Assembly (NCBI RefSeq): GCF_900696085.1
Contig: NZ_CAADFC020000016.1
Location: 62,001 to 126,000 of the forward strand
Direction of reading: 5' to 3'
Length of the DNA: 64,000 bases
Origin: Bradyrhizobium ivorense
Lineage (GTDB): Bacteria > Pseudomonadota > Alphaproteobacteria > Rhizobiales > Xanthobacteraceae
The notes under the pieces are model-generated. The model was given only the letters and a program-made list of their open reading frames with translations. It searched no databases and was not told the DNA's origin. Positions 8,515-17,117 of this stretch are shown here, piece by piece. Numbering within the stretch: position 1 is the first letter of the stretch; each line of letters begins with the position of its first letter. The translations under genes and the position numbers were made by a program.

Positions 8515-9378
8515 ATGAGCGATCAGCCGAAGCCGGAACGGCTTGGTCTTTCCGACGACGAACTGGCCACGCATCCGACCGTGTTCGCGGCGGATGCACT
8601 GGCCGGTCAGGTGGCGGTGGTCTCCGGCGGCGCCGGCGGCATCGGGCGGGCCATCGCCTGGCTGCTGGCGCGGCTCGGCGCCCATGTCGTGGTGACCGGC
8701 CGCAACGGTGACAAGCTCGCCGCACTCGCCGATCACCTCATGCGGCGCGGCCTGAAGGCCTCCGCGCACGTGGTCGACATCAAGGATGCGGATGCGGTCA
8801 ACGCGATGTTCGATGCGCTGTGGGCGCAACACGGCCGCATCGATCATCTCGTCAACAGCGCCGGCGGCCAGTTCCCGCAGGCTGCGATCGACTTTTCGAT
8901 CAAGGGCTGGAACGCGGTCATCAACACCAACCTCAACGGCACCTGGTACATGATGCAGGCCGCCGCGCAGCACTGGCGCCACCACGCACAGGCCGGCAGC
9001 ATCGTCAACATCGTGGTGGTGACGAGCCACGGCCTCTACGGCATCGCGCACACCATCGCGGCGCGGTCCGGCGTGATCGGCCTGTCGCGTGCGCTCGCGG
9101 TCGAGTGGGCGCCGCTGAACATCCGCGTCAATTGCATCGCGCCCGGCGCGATCGAGACCGAGGGCTGGAACGTCTACAGCGAAGCGGCGCGCGCCGCCTA
9201 TCCGCGCTCGAACCCGATGATGCGCCCCGGTTCGCCCTGGGACATCGCGGAAGCGGCCGTCTATCTCAGCGGCCCCTCCGGCAATTTCATCACCGGCGAG
9301 ACGCTGACGGTCGATGGCGGCAGCCAGCATTGGGGCGAGACCTGGACCACCGGCAAGCCGGATTATTTTAGCGAGTGA
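8515..9378 (+). CDS. SDR family oxidoreductase, enoyl-CoA-reductase-like subgroup without YxxxK
   Basis: A 287-residue short-chain dehydrogenase with the glycine motif GGAGGIG near residue 40. NNAG is replaced by NSAG (LVNSAGG). The usual catalytic YxxxK is absent: the matching stretch reads GIAHTIAARSGVIGL. This HxxxAR-type arrangement recalls peroxisomal trans-2-enoyl-CoA reductase and dienoyl-CoA reductase relatives rather than alcohol dehydrogenases. The C terminus GNFITGETLTVDGG is typical of the family. It is divergent from the GST gene with a 71-base gap. An acyl-CoA substrate is likely by subgroup, but no fatty-acid genes are adjacent. Confidence 0.84.
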   Translation: MSDQPKPERLGLSDDELATHPTVFAADALAGQVAVVSGGAGGIGRAIAWLLARLGAHVVVTGRNGDKLAALADHLMRRGLKASAHVVDIKDADAVNAMFDALWAQHGRIDHLVNSAGGQFPQAAIDFSIKGWNAVINTNLNGTWYMMQAAAQHWRHHAQAGSIVNIVVVTSHGLYGIAHTIAARSGVIGLSRALAVEWAPLNIRVNCIAPGAIETEGWNVYSEAARAAYPRSNPMMRPGSPWDIAEAAVYLSGPSGNFITGETLTVDGGSQHWGETWTTGKPDYFSE

Positions 9379-9401
9379 CGCCCGTCGTCCTGGCGAACTC
9401 T

Positions 9402-9523
9402 GTCGTCCTGGCGCAAGCCAGCACCCATTACCCCGAATGCTAGTTGCGGGGCGATGACTAGGCCCGTTCCTCTTCAACAACCCGATCCTGTGGTTATGGG
9501 TCCTGGCTATCGCCAGGCGACGC
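9402..9523. repeat. dispersed palindromic repeat
   Basis: The element begins GTCGTCCTGGCGCAAGCCAG and ends in the near-inverse GGTCCTGGCTATCGCCAGGC, with a non-coding centre containing CAACAACCCGATCCTGTGG. I recognise this as a short, non-coding, many-copy repeat of Bradyrhizobium-type genomes. A partial duplicate of its left end lies just upstream (9384-9397). It fills the gap between two convergent genes. Confidence 0.6.
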
Positions 9524-9534
9524 TGGTGGTGGCA

Positions 9535-9879
9535 TCACTTCCCATCATCAAAACTGACGATGACCGCGGCGTTCGCGATCAGGATCGGGTCGTTGCCCTG
9601 ATCGGACGGTATCTCCAGTCCGCCGGCGATCGCCTTCACCGTCTTGGTGCCGTAGGGCAATTCCTTGGCCACCGCCGCGGTATCGACCTCCTCCGGATTC
9701 GGCACCGCGATGGTGACGTCGACGAACATGTCCTTGGCGGTCTTGCCGAGCATGCGGAAGAAGCCGAGGCTGGAGTGGCGGATCGCATCGGAGACCGCGC
9801 GCTTGGCGGCCTTGGTGGCGTCGCGGCCGTGAACGTCGACGCCCATGCCCATTTCGGTGATACAGCGCACGCGTGTCAT
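9535..9879 (-). CDS. Lin0512 family protein
   Basis: A 114-residue protein starting MTRVRCITEMGMGVDVHGRD and containing KAAKRAVSDAIRHSSLGFF and VDVTIAVPNPEEVD. This matches the conserved Lin0512 family (ring-shaped small proteins, function unknown). No signal peptide or membrane segment is seen. It is followed by a dispersed repeat and lies 63 bases from the end of the MFS gene on the same strand, so co-transcription is possible. Biochemical function is not known for the family. Confidence 0.8.
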   Translation of the reverse strand: MTRVRCITEMGMGVDVHGRDATKAAKRAVSDAIRHSSLGFFRMLGKTAKDMFVDVTIAVPNPEEVDTAAVAKELPYGTKTVKAIAGGLEIPSDQGNDPILIANAAVIVSFDDGK

Positions 9880-9942
9880 GCAAATGTCCTGTGGTCGTTG
9901 GCGGGAGAGAGCTTCCCTCCTTCGGCCGCCGCGCCCGCGCCG

Positions 9943-11166
9943 TCAAGCCGGGTCCCTCGCCTCGCCCACGCCATTGTGATCACGACCTGCGAGCATCCAC
10001 ACCGCGACGCCGGCGAGGATCGCCGCGGCAACCACCAAAACGCCGGCGGCGCTCCAGCCCCATGCCGAGACCACCGCGCCAACCGCGATCGGTCCGGTGA
10101 CCTGGCCGAAATTGCTGCCGGTCATCAGCAGTCCCATCATGACCGGAACCATCGATGCGGATCGCGCCGCCATCGGTGCGGTCGCGAGCAGGGTCGCGGG
10201 GATCGCGCCGCCGACCGCGGAGAACAGCAGGCACAGTAGGAACGCGCCCGTCCCGCCGAGCACCGGCAGGAAGATTCCGAGCGCGGAGGCGCCCATCACG
10301 AACACGGCGAGCGCGATCAGCGCGGCGCGATGGACGCCGCGGGCCATCAGCTGACCGGCCGCCAGATTGCCGGTGACGTTGGCGGCGGCCGCGAGCGCGC
10401 TGAGCGCGCCGGCGCTCTGGCCGGATACGCCGAGGCGCTCGGTCAGCAGGATCGGCAGGAAGCTGAACAAGGCGAAGAACATCAGGCTGTAGAGCGCAAA
10501 CAGCGCGGTCAGCAGCGCCGGACTGCGCCGGCGCGCCAGCGCCGCCGCTTCGCGCAGCAGGCCACCTCGCGCCGGTCCGCTCCGCGCTGCGGTGCCCGGC
10601 ACGATCACGACCGCGAGCGCGAACAGCACCGCGACCATCAGCGCACTGGCCGACCAGATCGCGCGCCAGCTTTCGAACAGTGGGCCGGCCAGCAACGCCA
10701 GCGCGATGCCGAACGGCATCACGCAGCTCCACACCGCCATGGTGACGTCGCGGGCGCTGACCTCGACGATGCGGTCGAGCAGTGCCGGCGCGGCGACCAT
10801 CGTCAGCAGGAAGCCGAGCCCCTCCAGCAGGCGCGAGGCCAGCAGCACCGCCAGCGACGGCGCGAGCGCGCCGATGCCGGCGCCGAGCGCAATGGCGGCG
10901 AGCCCGCACAGCAGCACCCTGCGGGCGCCGATCGCGGCGACGACGACGCCGGCCGGGATGCTGCCGGCCATTCCCAGCAGCGCGAAAATACCGGCGATGG
11001 TTCCGATCGCGGCGAGGTCGATGCCGAAACTGGTCTGCAGCATCGCCGCGGCGATCGGCACCTTGCCGACCTGCACGGCGGCGGCGATGCCGCAGCCGAC
11101 GACCACGGCGACCGTCGCCCAGCGCTTCGCCTCGCCTCGCGGCCGCACCGCCGTCTCGATCGTCAT
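9943..11166 (-). CDS. MFS transporter, 12 TMS
   Basis: A 407-residue major facilitator with about twelve hydrophobic helices, divided by a charged central loop around residues 200-215. The early loop has GSIPAGVVVAAIGARRV in place of the classic MFS motif A. It resembles the drug or sugar-efflux-type (DHA1/cyanate-transporter-like) families, but the substrate cannot be told. The start at 11166 puts the ATG just before the first helix after a short cytoplasmic tail. It is divergent from a LysR gene across 120 bases, the classic arrangement for a LysR-controlled exporter. Confidence 0.85.
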   Translation of the reverse strand: MTIETAVRPRGEAKRWATVAVVVGCGIAAAVQVGKVPIAAAMLQTSFGIDLAAIGTIAGIFALLGMAGSIPAGVVVAAIGARRVLLCGLAAIALGAGIGALAPSLAVLLASRLLEGLGFLLTMVAAPALLDRIVEVSARDVTMAVWSCVMPFGIALALLAGPLFESWRAIWSASALMVAVLFALAVVIVPGTAARSGPARGGLLREAAALARRRSPALLTALFALYSLMFFALFSFLPILLTERLGVSGQSAGALSALAAAANVTGNLAAGQLMARGVHRAALIALAVFVMGASALGIFLPVLGGTGAFLLCLLFSAVGGAIPATLLATAPMAARSASMVPVMMGLLMTGSNFGQVTGPIAVGAVVSAWGWSAAGVLVVAAAILAGVAVWMLAGRDHNGVGEARDPA

Positions 11167-11286
11167 GCGTTCACCCTGCCCTTGCCGTGCCCTTGCCTGG
11201 CACCGGTCGGATCGTGAGGAGATAGCGTTTCCCGGCCATCGACAGCAGTGATATGTTTTGCATCCAACTGATCGATTTCATAGATC

Positions 11287-12219
11287 ATGCTCGACAACCT
11301 CACGCTCGACCAGATCCGCATCTTCGTCGCCATCGCCGAGAGCGGCAGTTTTCGCGCCGCCGCCGGCCGGCTGGCACGGGTGCAGTCCGCGGTCAGCCAT
11401 GCCGTCGCCAATCTCGAGGCCGAGCTCGGCCTCACGCTGTTCGATCGCTCAAGCCATCGCCCCGAACTGACCGCCGAAGGCAAGGCGCTACTGAGCAATG
11501 CGCGCGACCTCTTGCTGCGCGTCGATGCGATGCGGGCACGGGCGCGCGGGCTCGGCGACGGGGTGGAATCCGAGCTCTCGGTAATCGTCGACACGCTGTT
11601 TCCGATCGCTGCCGTCGGTGCCGCGCTCACCGAGATGCGCGCCGCCTATCCGTCGGTCGGCGTGCGGCTTGCGGTCGAGCCGATGGGCGGACCGATCGAG
11701 GCCCTGACCGAGCGGCGCAGCGCGCTCGCAGTCACGGTCGGCGAGGATTTTCGCGATCCACGTCTTGCGCTCGATGCGATCTGTGCGGTGCAGATCGTGG
11801 CGGTCGCCGCCGCCAGTCATCCGCTGGCACGCCGCGGCCGCAAGACCGTCGCCGACCTCGCCGATCACCTGCAGATCGTGCTGTCCGACCCGACTTCGCT
11901 GTCGGAGGGCCGCAACTTCGGTGTGCTGTCGCCGCAGACCTGCCGGGTCAGCAATCAGGATACCAAGCACGCGATGATCCTCGCCGGCCTCGGCTGGGGC
12001 CGCCTGCCGCTCTGGCAAGTGGCGCGCGACCTGCGCGAGCGCCGCCTGGTGCGGGTCGAAACCCGCGCACTCGGCCGCAACACCGCGCTGGCGATGGAGG
12101 CGTATCTGGCGCATCGCCTCGACGAGCCGCTCGGTCCGGCAGCGCGCGCGTTTGCGGATGCGCTGACCCGGATTGCGGCGGGTGGCGGAAGGAAGACGAG
12201 AGCGCGAAGGCGGCGTTGA
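11287..12219 (+). CDS. LysR family transcriptional regulator
   Basis: A 310-residue LysR protein. The N-terminal winged helix (LDQIRIFVAIAESGSFRAAAGRLARVQSAVSHAVANLE) is followed by LTLFDRSSHRPELT and an effector-binding domain to about residue 295. The C terminus is basic (KTRARRRR). It is divergent from the MFS gene at 9943-11166. A TGATC...GATCA dyad lies directly in front of its ATG (about 11270-11288) and could be its autoregulatory site. Control of the MFS exporter is inferred from the arrangement. Confidence 0.88.
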   Translation: MLDNLTLDQIRIFVAIAESGSFRAAAGRLARVQSAVSHAVANLEAELGLTLFDRSSHRPELTAEGKALLSNARDLLLRVDAMRARARGLGDGVESELSVIVDTLFPIAAVGAALTEMRAAYPSVGVRLAVEPMGGPIEALTERRSALAVTVGEDFRDPRLALDAICAVQIVAVAAASHPLARRGRKTVADLADHLQIVLSDPTSLSEGRNFGVLSPQTCRVSNQDTKHAMILAGLGWGRLPLWQVARDLRERRLVRVETRALGRNTALAMEAYLAHRLDEPLGPAARAFADALTRIAAGGGRKTRARRRR

Positions 12220-12258
12220 GTCGCTCGTCGTCGCAAGACCGGCTCCACAAGCGCGCCG

Positions 12259-12366
12259 TCATCAGCCGCGCATGCGCATGCGGGTGATCCAGTATTCCAG
12301 AGGCACTAGTTATTGAGCCGAGACGACGCGGCGTACTGGATCGCCCGGTCGAGCCGGGCGATGACA
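12259..12366. repeat. composite palindromic repeat, short copy
   Basis: This contains GGGTGATCCAGTATTCCAGAG near 12283 and GGCGTACTGGATCGCCCGG near 12330, followed by a CCGGTCGAGCCGGGCGATGAC hairpin. The same parts recur at about 34749-34906 (inverted), 42632-42833 and 48465-48655. Each copy is flanked by short hairpins whose loop sequences differ. It is non-coding and sits between a LysR gene and an acetyltransferase gene. Confidence 0.7.
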
Positions 12367-12436
12367 GTTTGGTTTGAGGAAGCGGCATCGCGATCTCGCG
12401 ACGCGTTTCGTCCGCAGTCGTGATGCGGCACTTCGC

Positions 12437-13132
12437 CTACTCCGGCCTCTGCAGCACCGTCACATGCAGGCGGCGGCGGATCGCCATGCCTTGGCGGCGA
12501 TAGAGCGCGATCGCGGATGCATTGCCGGTGAAGACGTGCAGGAAGGGGATTTCGCCGCGCGCCACGATCTGGCGTGCGACGGCCGACAGCAGCGCCTGCG
12601 CGTAGCCGCGACCACGATGATCCGGGTGCACGCAGACCGCGGTCATCTCGGTGTAGTTGCCCGGCCTCATCCGCTCGCCGGTCATCGCGACCAGCTCGCC
12701 ATCGACGCGGATGCCCAGAAACGTACCGAGCTCGTGGGTCCGCGTACCGAACGGCCCCGGCTTGGTCAGCTCCACCAATCCCATCATCGCCGGGACGTCG
12801 GCCGCGCCGAGCGTCACGATGCCGACGCCGGACAGCGAACATTCCGCGGGCGTGCCGATCATCTGTTCGGCGGTTTCGGCCAGCAGCAGCTTGAAGTCCG
12901 CCGGCGCGGTCACGGCATCCGGCGTGAACAGCACCGCCATCTCGCTGCCCGACAACATGGCGCCAAGCGCCGCAAAGCTTTCCGGCGACAGATCGACCAC
13001 GTCGGCGAACGGCGCGACCGCGACCGGATAGCGCAGCGCAACGCCGCCGCCCTCGGCGAGAGGCCGCTGCCGCGTGGTCAGCGCGCTCCAGATCGGGCGG
13101 TCGAGTGGATGAGATGGCGGAACGGCGGACAT
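12437..13132 (-). CDS. GNAT family N-acetyltransferase (FR47-like)
   Basis: A 231-residue protein. The C-terminal half is the GNAT domain: MTAVCVHPDHRGRGYAQALL (residues about 165-185) carries the acetyl-CoA pyrophosphate-binding R/Q-x-x-G-x-G/A motif, and FLHVFTGNASAIALYRRQGM is motif B. The N-terminal 100 residues form a less conserved domain, as in FR47-like acetyltransferases. The substrate is unknown. It is convergent with the upstream LysR gene and separated from it by a composite repeat. Confidence 0.86.
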   Translation of the reverse strand: MSAVPPSHPLDRPIWSALTTRQRPLAEGGGVALRYPVAVAPFADVVDLSPESFAALGAMLSGSEMAVLFTPDAVTAPADFKLLLAETAEQMIGTPAECSLSGVGIVTLGAADVPAMMGLVELTKPGPFGTRTHELGTFLGIRVDGELVAMTGERMRPGNYTEMTAVCVHPDHRGRGYAQALLSAVARQIVARGEIPFLHVFTGNASAIALYRRQGMAIRRRLHVTVLQRPE

Positions 13133-13312
13133 CGGGCGCTTTGCTCCCTGTTGTTTTCAGCAGCAGAGCAGCAAGCGCCGGCAAAATCCAGCATCGCTTG
13201 CGCCGTTTTGGCACCCGATCACGCCAGTCGCGGGCCGGATTTCGCGATCGGGCTTGCCGGCTTCCGCGCGGTTGGCCTATGGCTTTACGCGAGTTCACGG
13301 GTTCCACGACGC

Positions 13313-13675
13313 ATGCGCCTCAAAACCTTCGAAGCCCATTGTCTGCGCCTTCCCGCGGCCACCAAGGTGGTGCAATGGGAGGGCACGTCGGTGTTCAAGG
13401 TCGGCGGCAAGATGTTCGCACTGGGCGGCGGCTTTTGCGAGCAGGCCGGTGGCGGCTACATGTTCAAGACCTCGAACATGGCCTACGAGATGCTGATCGA
13501 GCAAGGCGTGGCTCGCCCGGCGCCCTACCTCGCGCGCGCCAAATGGGTGCAGCTCGTTGGCAACAACGCCCTGCCCGACGCCGAGCTCAAGGCCTATCTC
13601 GGCCAGGCGCACGCCCTGATCGCCGCCAAGCTGACGCGAAAATTGCGCAAGGCGCTTGCGCTCGAGCCCGCGTGA
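13313..13675 (+). CDS. MmcQ/YjbR family DNA-binding-like protein
   Basis: A 120-residue protein with the MmcQ/YjbR (CyaY-like) pattern: LRLPAATKVVQWEGTSVFKVGGKMFAL near the N terminus and RAKWVQL near the middle, ending in a basic helix. Family members bind DNA non-specifically or have unknown roles. The ATG at 13313 is selected because the conserved domain starts there; a much longer open frame upstream is antisense to the acetyltransferase gene. It is divergent from that gene (180 bases apart). Confidence 0.8.
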   Translation: MRLKTFEAHCLRLPAATKVVQWEGTSVFKVGGKMFALGGGFCEQAGGGYMFKTSNMAYEMLIEQGVARPAPYLARAKWVQLVGNNALPDAELKAYLGQAHALIAAKLTRKLRKALALEPA

Positions 13676-13746
13676 TCGGCGCGGCCGCCCTCATCCATCA
13701 GGCGGCTCGTCGGAACTGGCGCTGCACAAATCATCGGCCCGGTCTC

Positions 13747-14301
13747 CTACAGCGGGACCGGAAATGGGCGCTTGACCCGGGATTCCACGGGAACCCGCAG
13801 CCCCTTCGAGATGTAAGCATTGGTTCGATAGTGACCCGCCAGCAATATCAGCTGCAGGACCGCTTCATCGGTGAAGACGGGGCGCATGTCGTCCCAAAGT
13901 GCATCGCCGATCGTGGCGGTGTCATGCAGCTCATCAGCAAGGCGGATGAGGATGCGGTCACCGGATTCCCAACAGGCGTCGTCGGCACTGCCGTGGACCG
14001 AAGCGTGCAGCTGCGCTTCCGTCACCCCTGCATCGTCGGCAAAATAGTGAACGCGCAGGGTCCATTCGAAGCCATTCTGACAACGCCCTGTCACGCGCAG
14101 AAGAAACACCTCGCGCTGGCGCAGAGTGATGTGGCCTGGATCTAGATATGCGACCGACCCGAGACGGTACGCCCGAAGGAGCCGCGGATCGCGGCCGAGA
14201 AGGCCGTAGTGCTGGAACGGAGGCAGCCACGATTTCGGCAGCAGGTCGAGCTCGGCCTGAACGTGGGCGGAATATGGGGGGATCAGCGGCTCAACTCGCA
14301 T
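13747..14301 (-). CDS. carboxymuconolactone decarboxylase family protein (tandem copy 2)
   Basis: A 184-residue CMD/AhpD-fold protein. It has ITLRQREVFLLRVTGRCQNGFEWTLRVHYF at residues about 60-90, with the E-W...H core of the gamma-carboxymuconolactone decarboxylase type and no CxxC redox pair. It is a clear paralogue of the gene at 14310-14867; both share PPYxxxVQAxxDxLPxSWLPPF at the N terminus. Its ATG lies 8 bases after that gene's stop, and its likely ribosome site (GAGAA) is inside the end of that gene, so translation is coupled. A peroxidase-like or ring-cleavage role is not shown. Confidence 0.85.
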   Translation of the reverse strand: MRVEPLIPPYSAHVQAELDLLPKSWLPPFQHYGLLGRDPRLLRAYRLGSVAYLDPGHITLRQREVFLLRVTGRCQNGFEWTLRVHYFADDAGVTEAQLHASVHGSADDACWESGDRILIRLADELHDTATIGDALWDDMRPVFTDEAVLQLILLAGHYRTNAYISKGLRVPVESRVKRPFPVPL

Positions 14302-14309
14302 GGCCGTTC

Positions 14310-14867
14310 TCAGCTTCTCGCCGCGGGGAATGGCTGCCCAACCGCAGGCTCGAGCGGAAGTTTCAGGCCGTTTGCGACGTACGCGACTGTGCGATAGTAG
14401 CCCGCCATCATCAAAAGCTGCATGATGGCCTCGTCGGAAAAGCTCTCTTTCAGATCAGCCCAGAGCTGGTCGCTGACGTCGACGGTATCGTGCAGTTCGT
14501 CGGCGAGGCGGATAAGCAATCGATCCGTCGCCGACCATCCCGGGTCCGAGTGATCGCCATAGACTGTCGCGTAGACCTGATCGTCGGTCAGACCTGCTTC
14601 CTTCGCGAAATAGTGGACGCGCATACCCCATTCATATGCGCATCGGCATCGACCGGTGACGCGCAGCAATAACACTTCACGCTGCCGTACCGTTACGTGA
14701 CTAGGCTCGAGATAGCTCACCGCTGCGCGCGTCCAGCGCAGCAGCAATCGCTCATCGCGGGCAAGGACGGTGAAGAGCTTGAACGGAGGCAACCATGAGG
14801 CCGGCAGGCGATCGAACAACGCCTGCACGTCTGGTGCGTATGGTGGACCAATCGGCTCAATTCGCAT
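14310..14867 (-). CDS. carboxymuconolactone decarboxylase family protein (tandem copy 1)
   Basis: A 185-residue CMD-fold protein and first gene of a two-gene tandem. The core VTVRQREVLLLRVTGRCRCAYEWGMRVHYFAKEAG spans residues about 58-92; YEW and H match the decarboxylase type. The ATG at 14867 is preceded by GAGGAG at a suitable distance, so the 12 extra upstream codons are not used. It is divergent from a LysR gene across about 55-80 bases, in which ATGAATG occurs twice 12 bp apart. The LysR protein probably controls the pair. The substrate is unknown; two diverged copies could form a hetero-oligomer. Confidence 0.86.
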   Translation of the reverse strand: MRIEPIGPPYAPDVQALFDRLPASWLPPFKLFTVLARDERLLLRWTRAAVSYLEPSHVTVRQREVLLLRVTGRCRCAYEWGMRVHYFAKEAGLTDDQVYATVYGDHSDPGWSATDRLLIRLADELHDTVDVSDQLWADLKESFSDEAIMQLLMMAGYYRTVAYVANGLKLPLEPAVGQPFPAARS

Positions 14868-14947
14868 GTTGTCGTACTCCTCTCGGAAACATAACCGGTG
14901 CAAATGAATGATTCCAATGAATGAGCTTGATGGATTACATTCGCCGC

Positions 14948-15871
14948 ATGAATGTAGAGCGCTTCGACTTGAATCTGCTCAGGGTCCTGGATGCGCTGTT
15001 GACCGAGCGCGCAGTCGGGCACGCGGCGGCGCGGCTAGGTCTATCGCAGCCGGCCGCGAGCCATGCACTGCGACGGCTGCGTGCTCTGCTCAACGACCCC
15101 TTGCTGGTACGGGTTGGCTCCAGGATGGAATTGACACCTCGCGCGCTTGGGCTGCGCGAACCGGTCAGTGAGGCCCTGGCTGCCGCAAGGAAGCTGTTTG
15201 AAGGGATGGAGTTCGACCCCGCGACCAGCCGGCGCCGTTTCGTATTGATGGCACCGGACATCGTCGTCAGTCTGATGGCTCCGGCTCTAACCGAAGCGGT
15301 CCTGCGCGAGGCCCCGAACGTATGCGTCGAAATCACCCCGTGGCGCGGTCCGCACCTCATCACGGAAGATTTCCTGCGAAAGCTCGACGCGATCGTAACC
15401 AATCTCGGGGATTCCTTTCCGGGCTTTCATCGGTCGACGCTTTATCGCGATACGGATGTGCTTGTCGTCAGGCGCAATCATCCGGTGGGGAAGCGGCTTC
15501 GCACCGTGGACGCATTCCTCAAGGCGAGACATGTCGCGATCGTCGGTCGCGGCAGCTCTTCGGATCAGATCGACGATTGGCTCACGACATTGGGCATGCG
15601 CCGAAATAGCGCTATCGTTGCCCCGAGCTACCTTCAGGCCCTGCACATTGCGGCTGAAACCGATCTTGTAGCCTTTGTCCCGAGCAGGCTTGCCGAACTG
15701 CTAGCCGACCGTCTGAACTTGATGACGGTCAAACCGCCGTTCGATCCCGGAATTGATGAGCAGTTCCTATTCTATCCAGCTACGGCTCAGCATGATCAGG
15801 GCTCGCTCTGGTTTCGTTCCTTGCTGATGAAAATATCGAAACCAGGTCGCCCGGAGGGATCGCGACGTTAA
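14948..15871 (+). CDS. LysR family transcriptional regulator (NodD-like subgroup)
   Basis: A 307-residue LysR protein. The start MNVERFDLNLLRVLDALL and then AAARLGLSQPAASHALRRLR match the NodD/SyrM-like subgroup, in which DLNLL follows closely on the initiator methionine. The effector domain includes PDIVVSLMAPAL and a late FDPGIDEQFLFYP. I chose the ATG at 14948 on this basis; an in-frame ATG at 14921 is also possible and neither has a clear ribosome site. It is divergent from the tandem CMD genes, its likely targets. Nod genes are absent, so this is not a nodulation regulator on present evidence. Confidence 0.87.
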   Translation: MNVERFDLNLLRVLDALLTERAVGHAAARLGLSQPAASHALRRLRALLNDPLLVRVGSRMELTPRALGLREPVSEALAAARKLFEGMEFDPATSRRRFVLMAPDIVVSLMAPALTEAVLREAPNVCVEITPWRGPHLITEDFLRKLDAIVTNLGDSFPGFHRSTLYRDTDVLVVRRNHPVGKRLRTVDAFLKARHVAIVGRGSSSDQIDDWLTTLGMRRNSAIVAPSYLQALHIAAETDLVAFVPSRLAELLADRLNLMTVKPPFDPGIDEQFLFYPATAQHDQGSLWFRSLLMKISKPGRPEGSRR

Positions 15872-16076
15872 GCTGTTAGCAAGTCACGGTGGCTCGCTGA
15901 ACCTCACTATTTTGCCGGGGCCGCGCCGCCGGCATGCCGCGCTCGAAGTGCGCCGGCGCGCATCGCAAGAGGTCTGAACCGTCTTCGCCCGCTCCGACGC
16001 CGCGACGAACTGGACGCCGAGCAAGGTCTGAAAATCGATACCCTTACGACCCGTCAGAGTATTGCTGACACAGCCA

Positions 16077-16316
16077 TTAGCCGGATCGCATGCCTCGCGG
16101 GTCAATGCCCTGGAGCGAGGCAATATAGTCGATCTCGCCGCGGGCCGTGCCGATATCCATCAGCTCCCTGTCGCTTAGATCGGACAAGGTGGCGCGCAAT
16201 TTTTGGCGTTCGCGGCGCTCCTGAAAGGCATTCCAACATTTCAAAATGAAGCTGGAGGCATGCCGGGTCGATATGGATGTCCGTTCCAGCCGCGTTGTAC
16301 CGTACGTCGTGCTCAT
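16077..16316 (-). CDS. DUF1127 domain-containing protein
   Basis: A 79-residue basic protein. Residues about 27-72 are the DUF1127 (YjiS-like) domain: WNAFQERRERQKLRATLSDLSDRELMDIG, followed by RGEIDYI. Small arginine-rich DUF1127 proteins in alphaproteobacteria are linked to RNA turnover and to phosphate or carbon metabolism in some species. The ATG at 16316 has a GGGAGAA upstream. It stands alone, with about 200 bases of empty DNA on its left. Confidence 0.85.
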   Translation of the reverse strand: MSTTYGTTRLERTSISTRHASSFILKCWNAFQERRERQKLRATLSDLSDRELMDIGTARGEIDYIASLQGIDPRGMRSG

Positions 16317-16460
16317 TGCGGAGTTCTCCCTGGCACGGTGTCTGTTGCGCGACTCTAGCGTTCCCCTGTTGCCACCATGGTGTCAGCAGCTTTGCCCAGG
16401 CGCATGCGCTGGTCGCCGCCGCCGGTCGGGTTCGAGTAAGCGGTGTGGCGGCTGTCCGCC

Positions 16461-17027
16461 TCAGCCGTCCAGCGGCTTGTCGGAATCGCCGGACAGCAGT
16501 TTCGGAAACAGCTCCTTGAAGGCGAACTTGTCGTCGCCCTTGGCGCGGTCGAAGCGCAGCACGACGTCAAAACGGCTGCCATCCCATTTGGTCGGCGGCT
16601 TGCCCTTGCTGACCGGGATCCGCGGAAGGATGTCGGAAATGATCGCCTTGTGCTCCCAGCACACCAGCGCTGTGCCCTTCAATGCCAGCACCGCATCCAT
16701 CAGATGTTTCTCGTCGCCTTTGCCAAAGCCCTCGTTCGGCGTCAGCGCAAGCCGCGCCGCCAGCGCCGAGATCGTCTCGGCGGGCCGGCTGCTCGGCGGC
16801 TGGTTGGTTTGCGTGCCGGGCGTCGCGGCAAAGATCGCGTCCGGCTTGGCATAGTCGCCGCTGGTGAGATCGGTGCCGAACAGAGCGGTCCAGGCGCCGG
16901 CGCGCTGCCAGCCGCGCAGCACCAGCGATTCGGTGTCGGAGAGGCCCTGCGCGGTGAAACCCGGCCCGGGCCAGGATTCACCGGGCTTCTCGGCATGACG
17001 GATGATGAAGAGGGTGAGCGCGTCCAT
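16461..17027 (-). CDS. histidine phosphatase superfamily protein
   Basis: A 188-residue protein opening with MDALTLFIIRHAEKPGE, where RHAEKP is the catalytic RHG-like motif with the phosphate-accepting His. SSRPAET near residue 80 and CWEHKAI near residue 125 supply the usual second Arg and second His. It is shorter than phytases and fits the phosphoglycerate-mutase-like branch, many of which have no known substrate. It lies on the same strand as the GlxA-like regulator but 90 bases away. Activity is plausible because both catalytic His and the Arg residues are kept. Confidence 0.75.
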   Translation of the reverse strand: MDALTLFIIRHAEKPGESWPGPGFTAQGLSDTESLVLRGWQRAGAWTALFGTDLTSGDYAKPDAIFAATPGTQTNQPPSSRPAETISALAARLALTPNEGFGKGDEKHLMDAVLALKGTALVCWEHKAIISDILPRIPVSKGKPPTKWDGSRFDVVLRFDRAKGDDKFAFKELFPKLLSGDSDKPLDG

Positions 17028-17117
17028 GGCGAACCTCGCGGCAGAAGATCTGTTGCTGGAAACGGCGGCGACGATGGCGACGCTACCACAGATTGCGGGC
17101 GCGCTTCATGAACCGCA

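Noticed and set aside
12374..13675. Long plus-strand reading frame of 433 codons
   Set aside because: Only its last 120 codons (from 13313) look like a protein; the rest is antisense to the acetyltransferase gene and has the Arg/His-rich composition typical of frames opposite GC-rich genes.
15884..16123. Minus-strand reading frame of 79 codons after the LysR gene
   Set aside because: Overlaps the DUF1127 gene end, has no ribosome site and no recognisable pattern.
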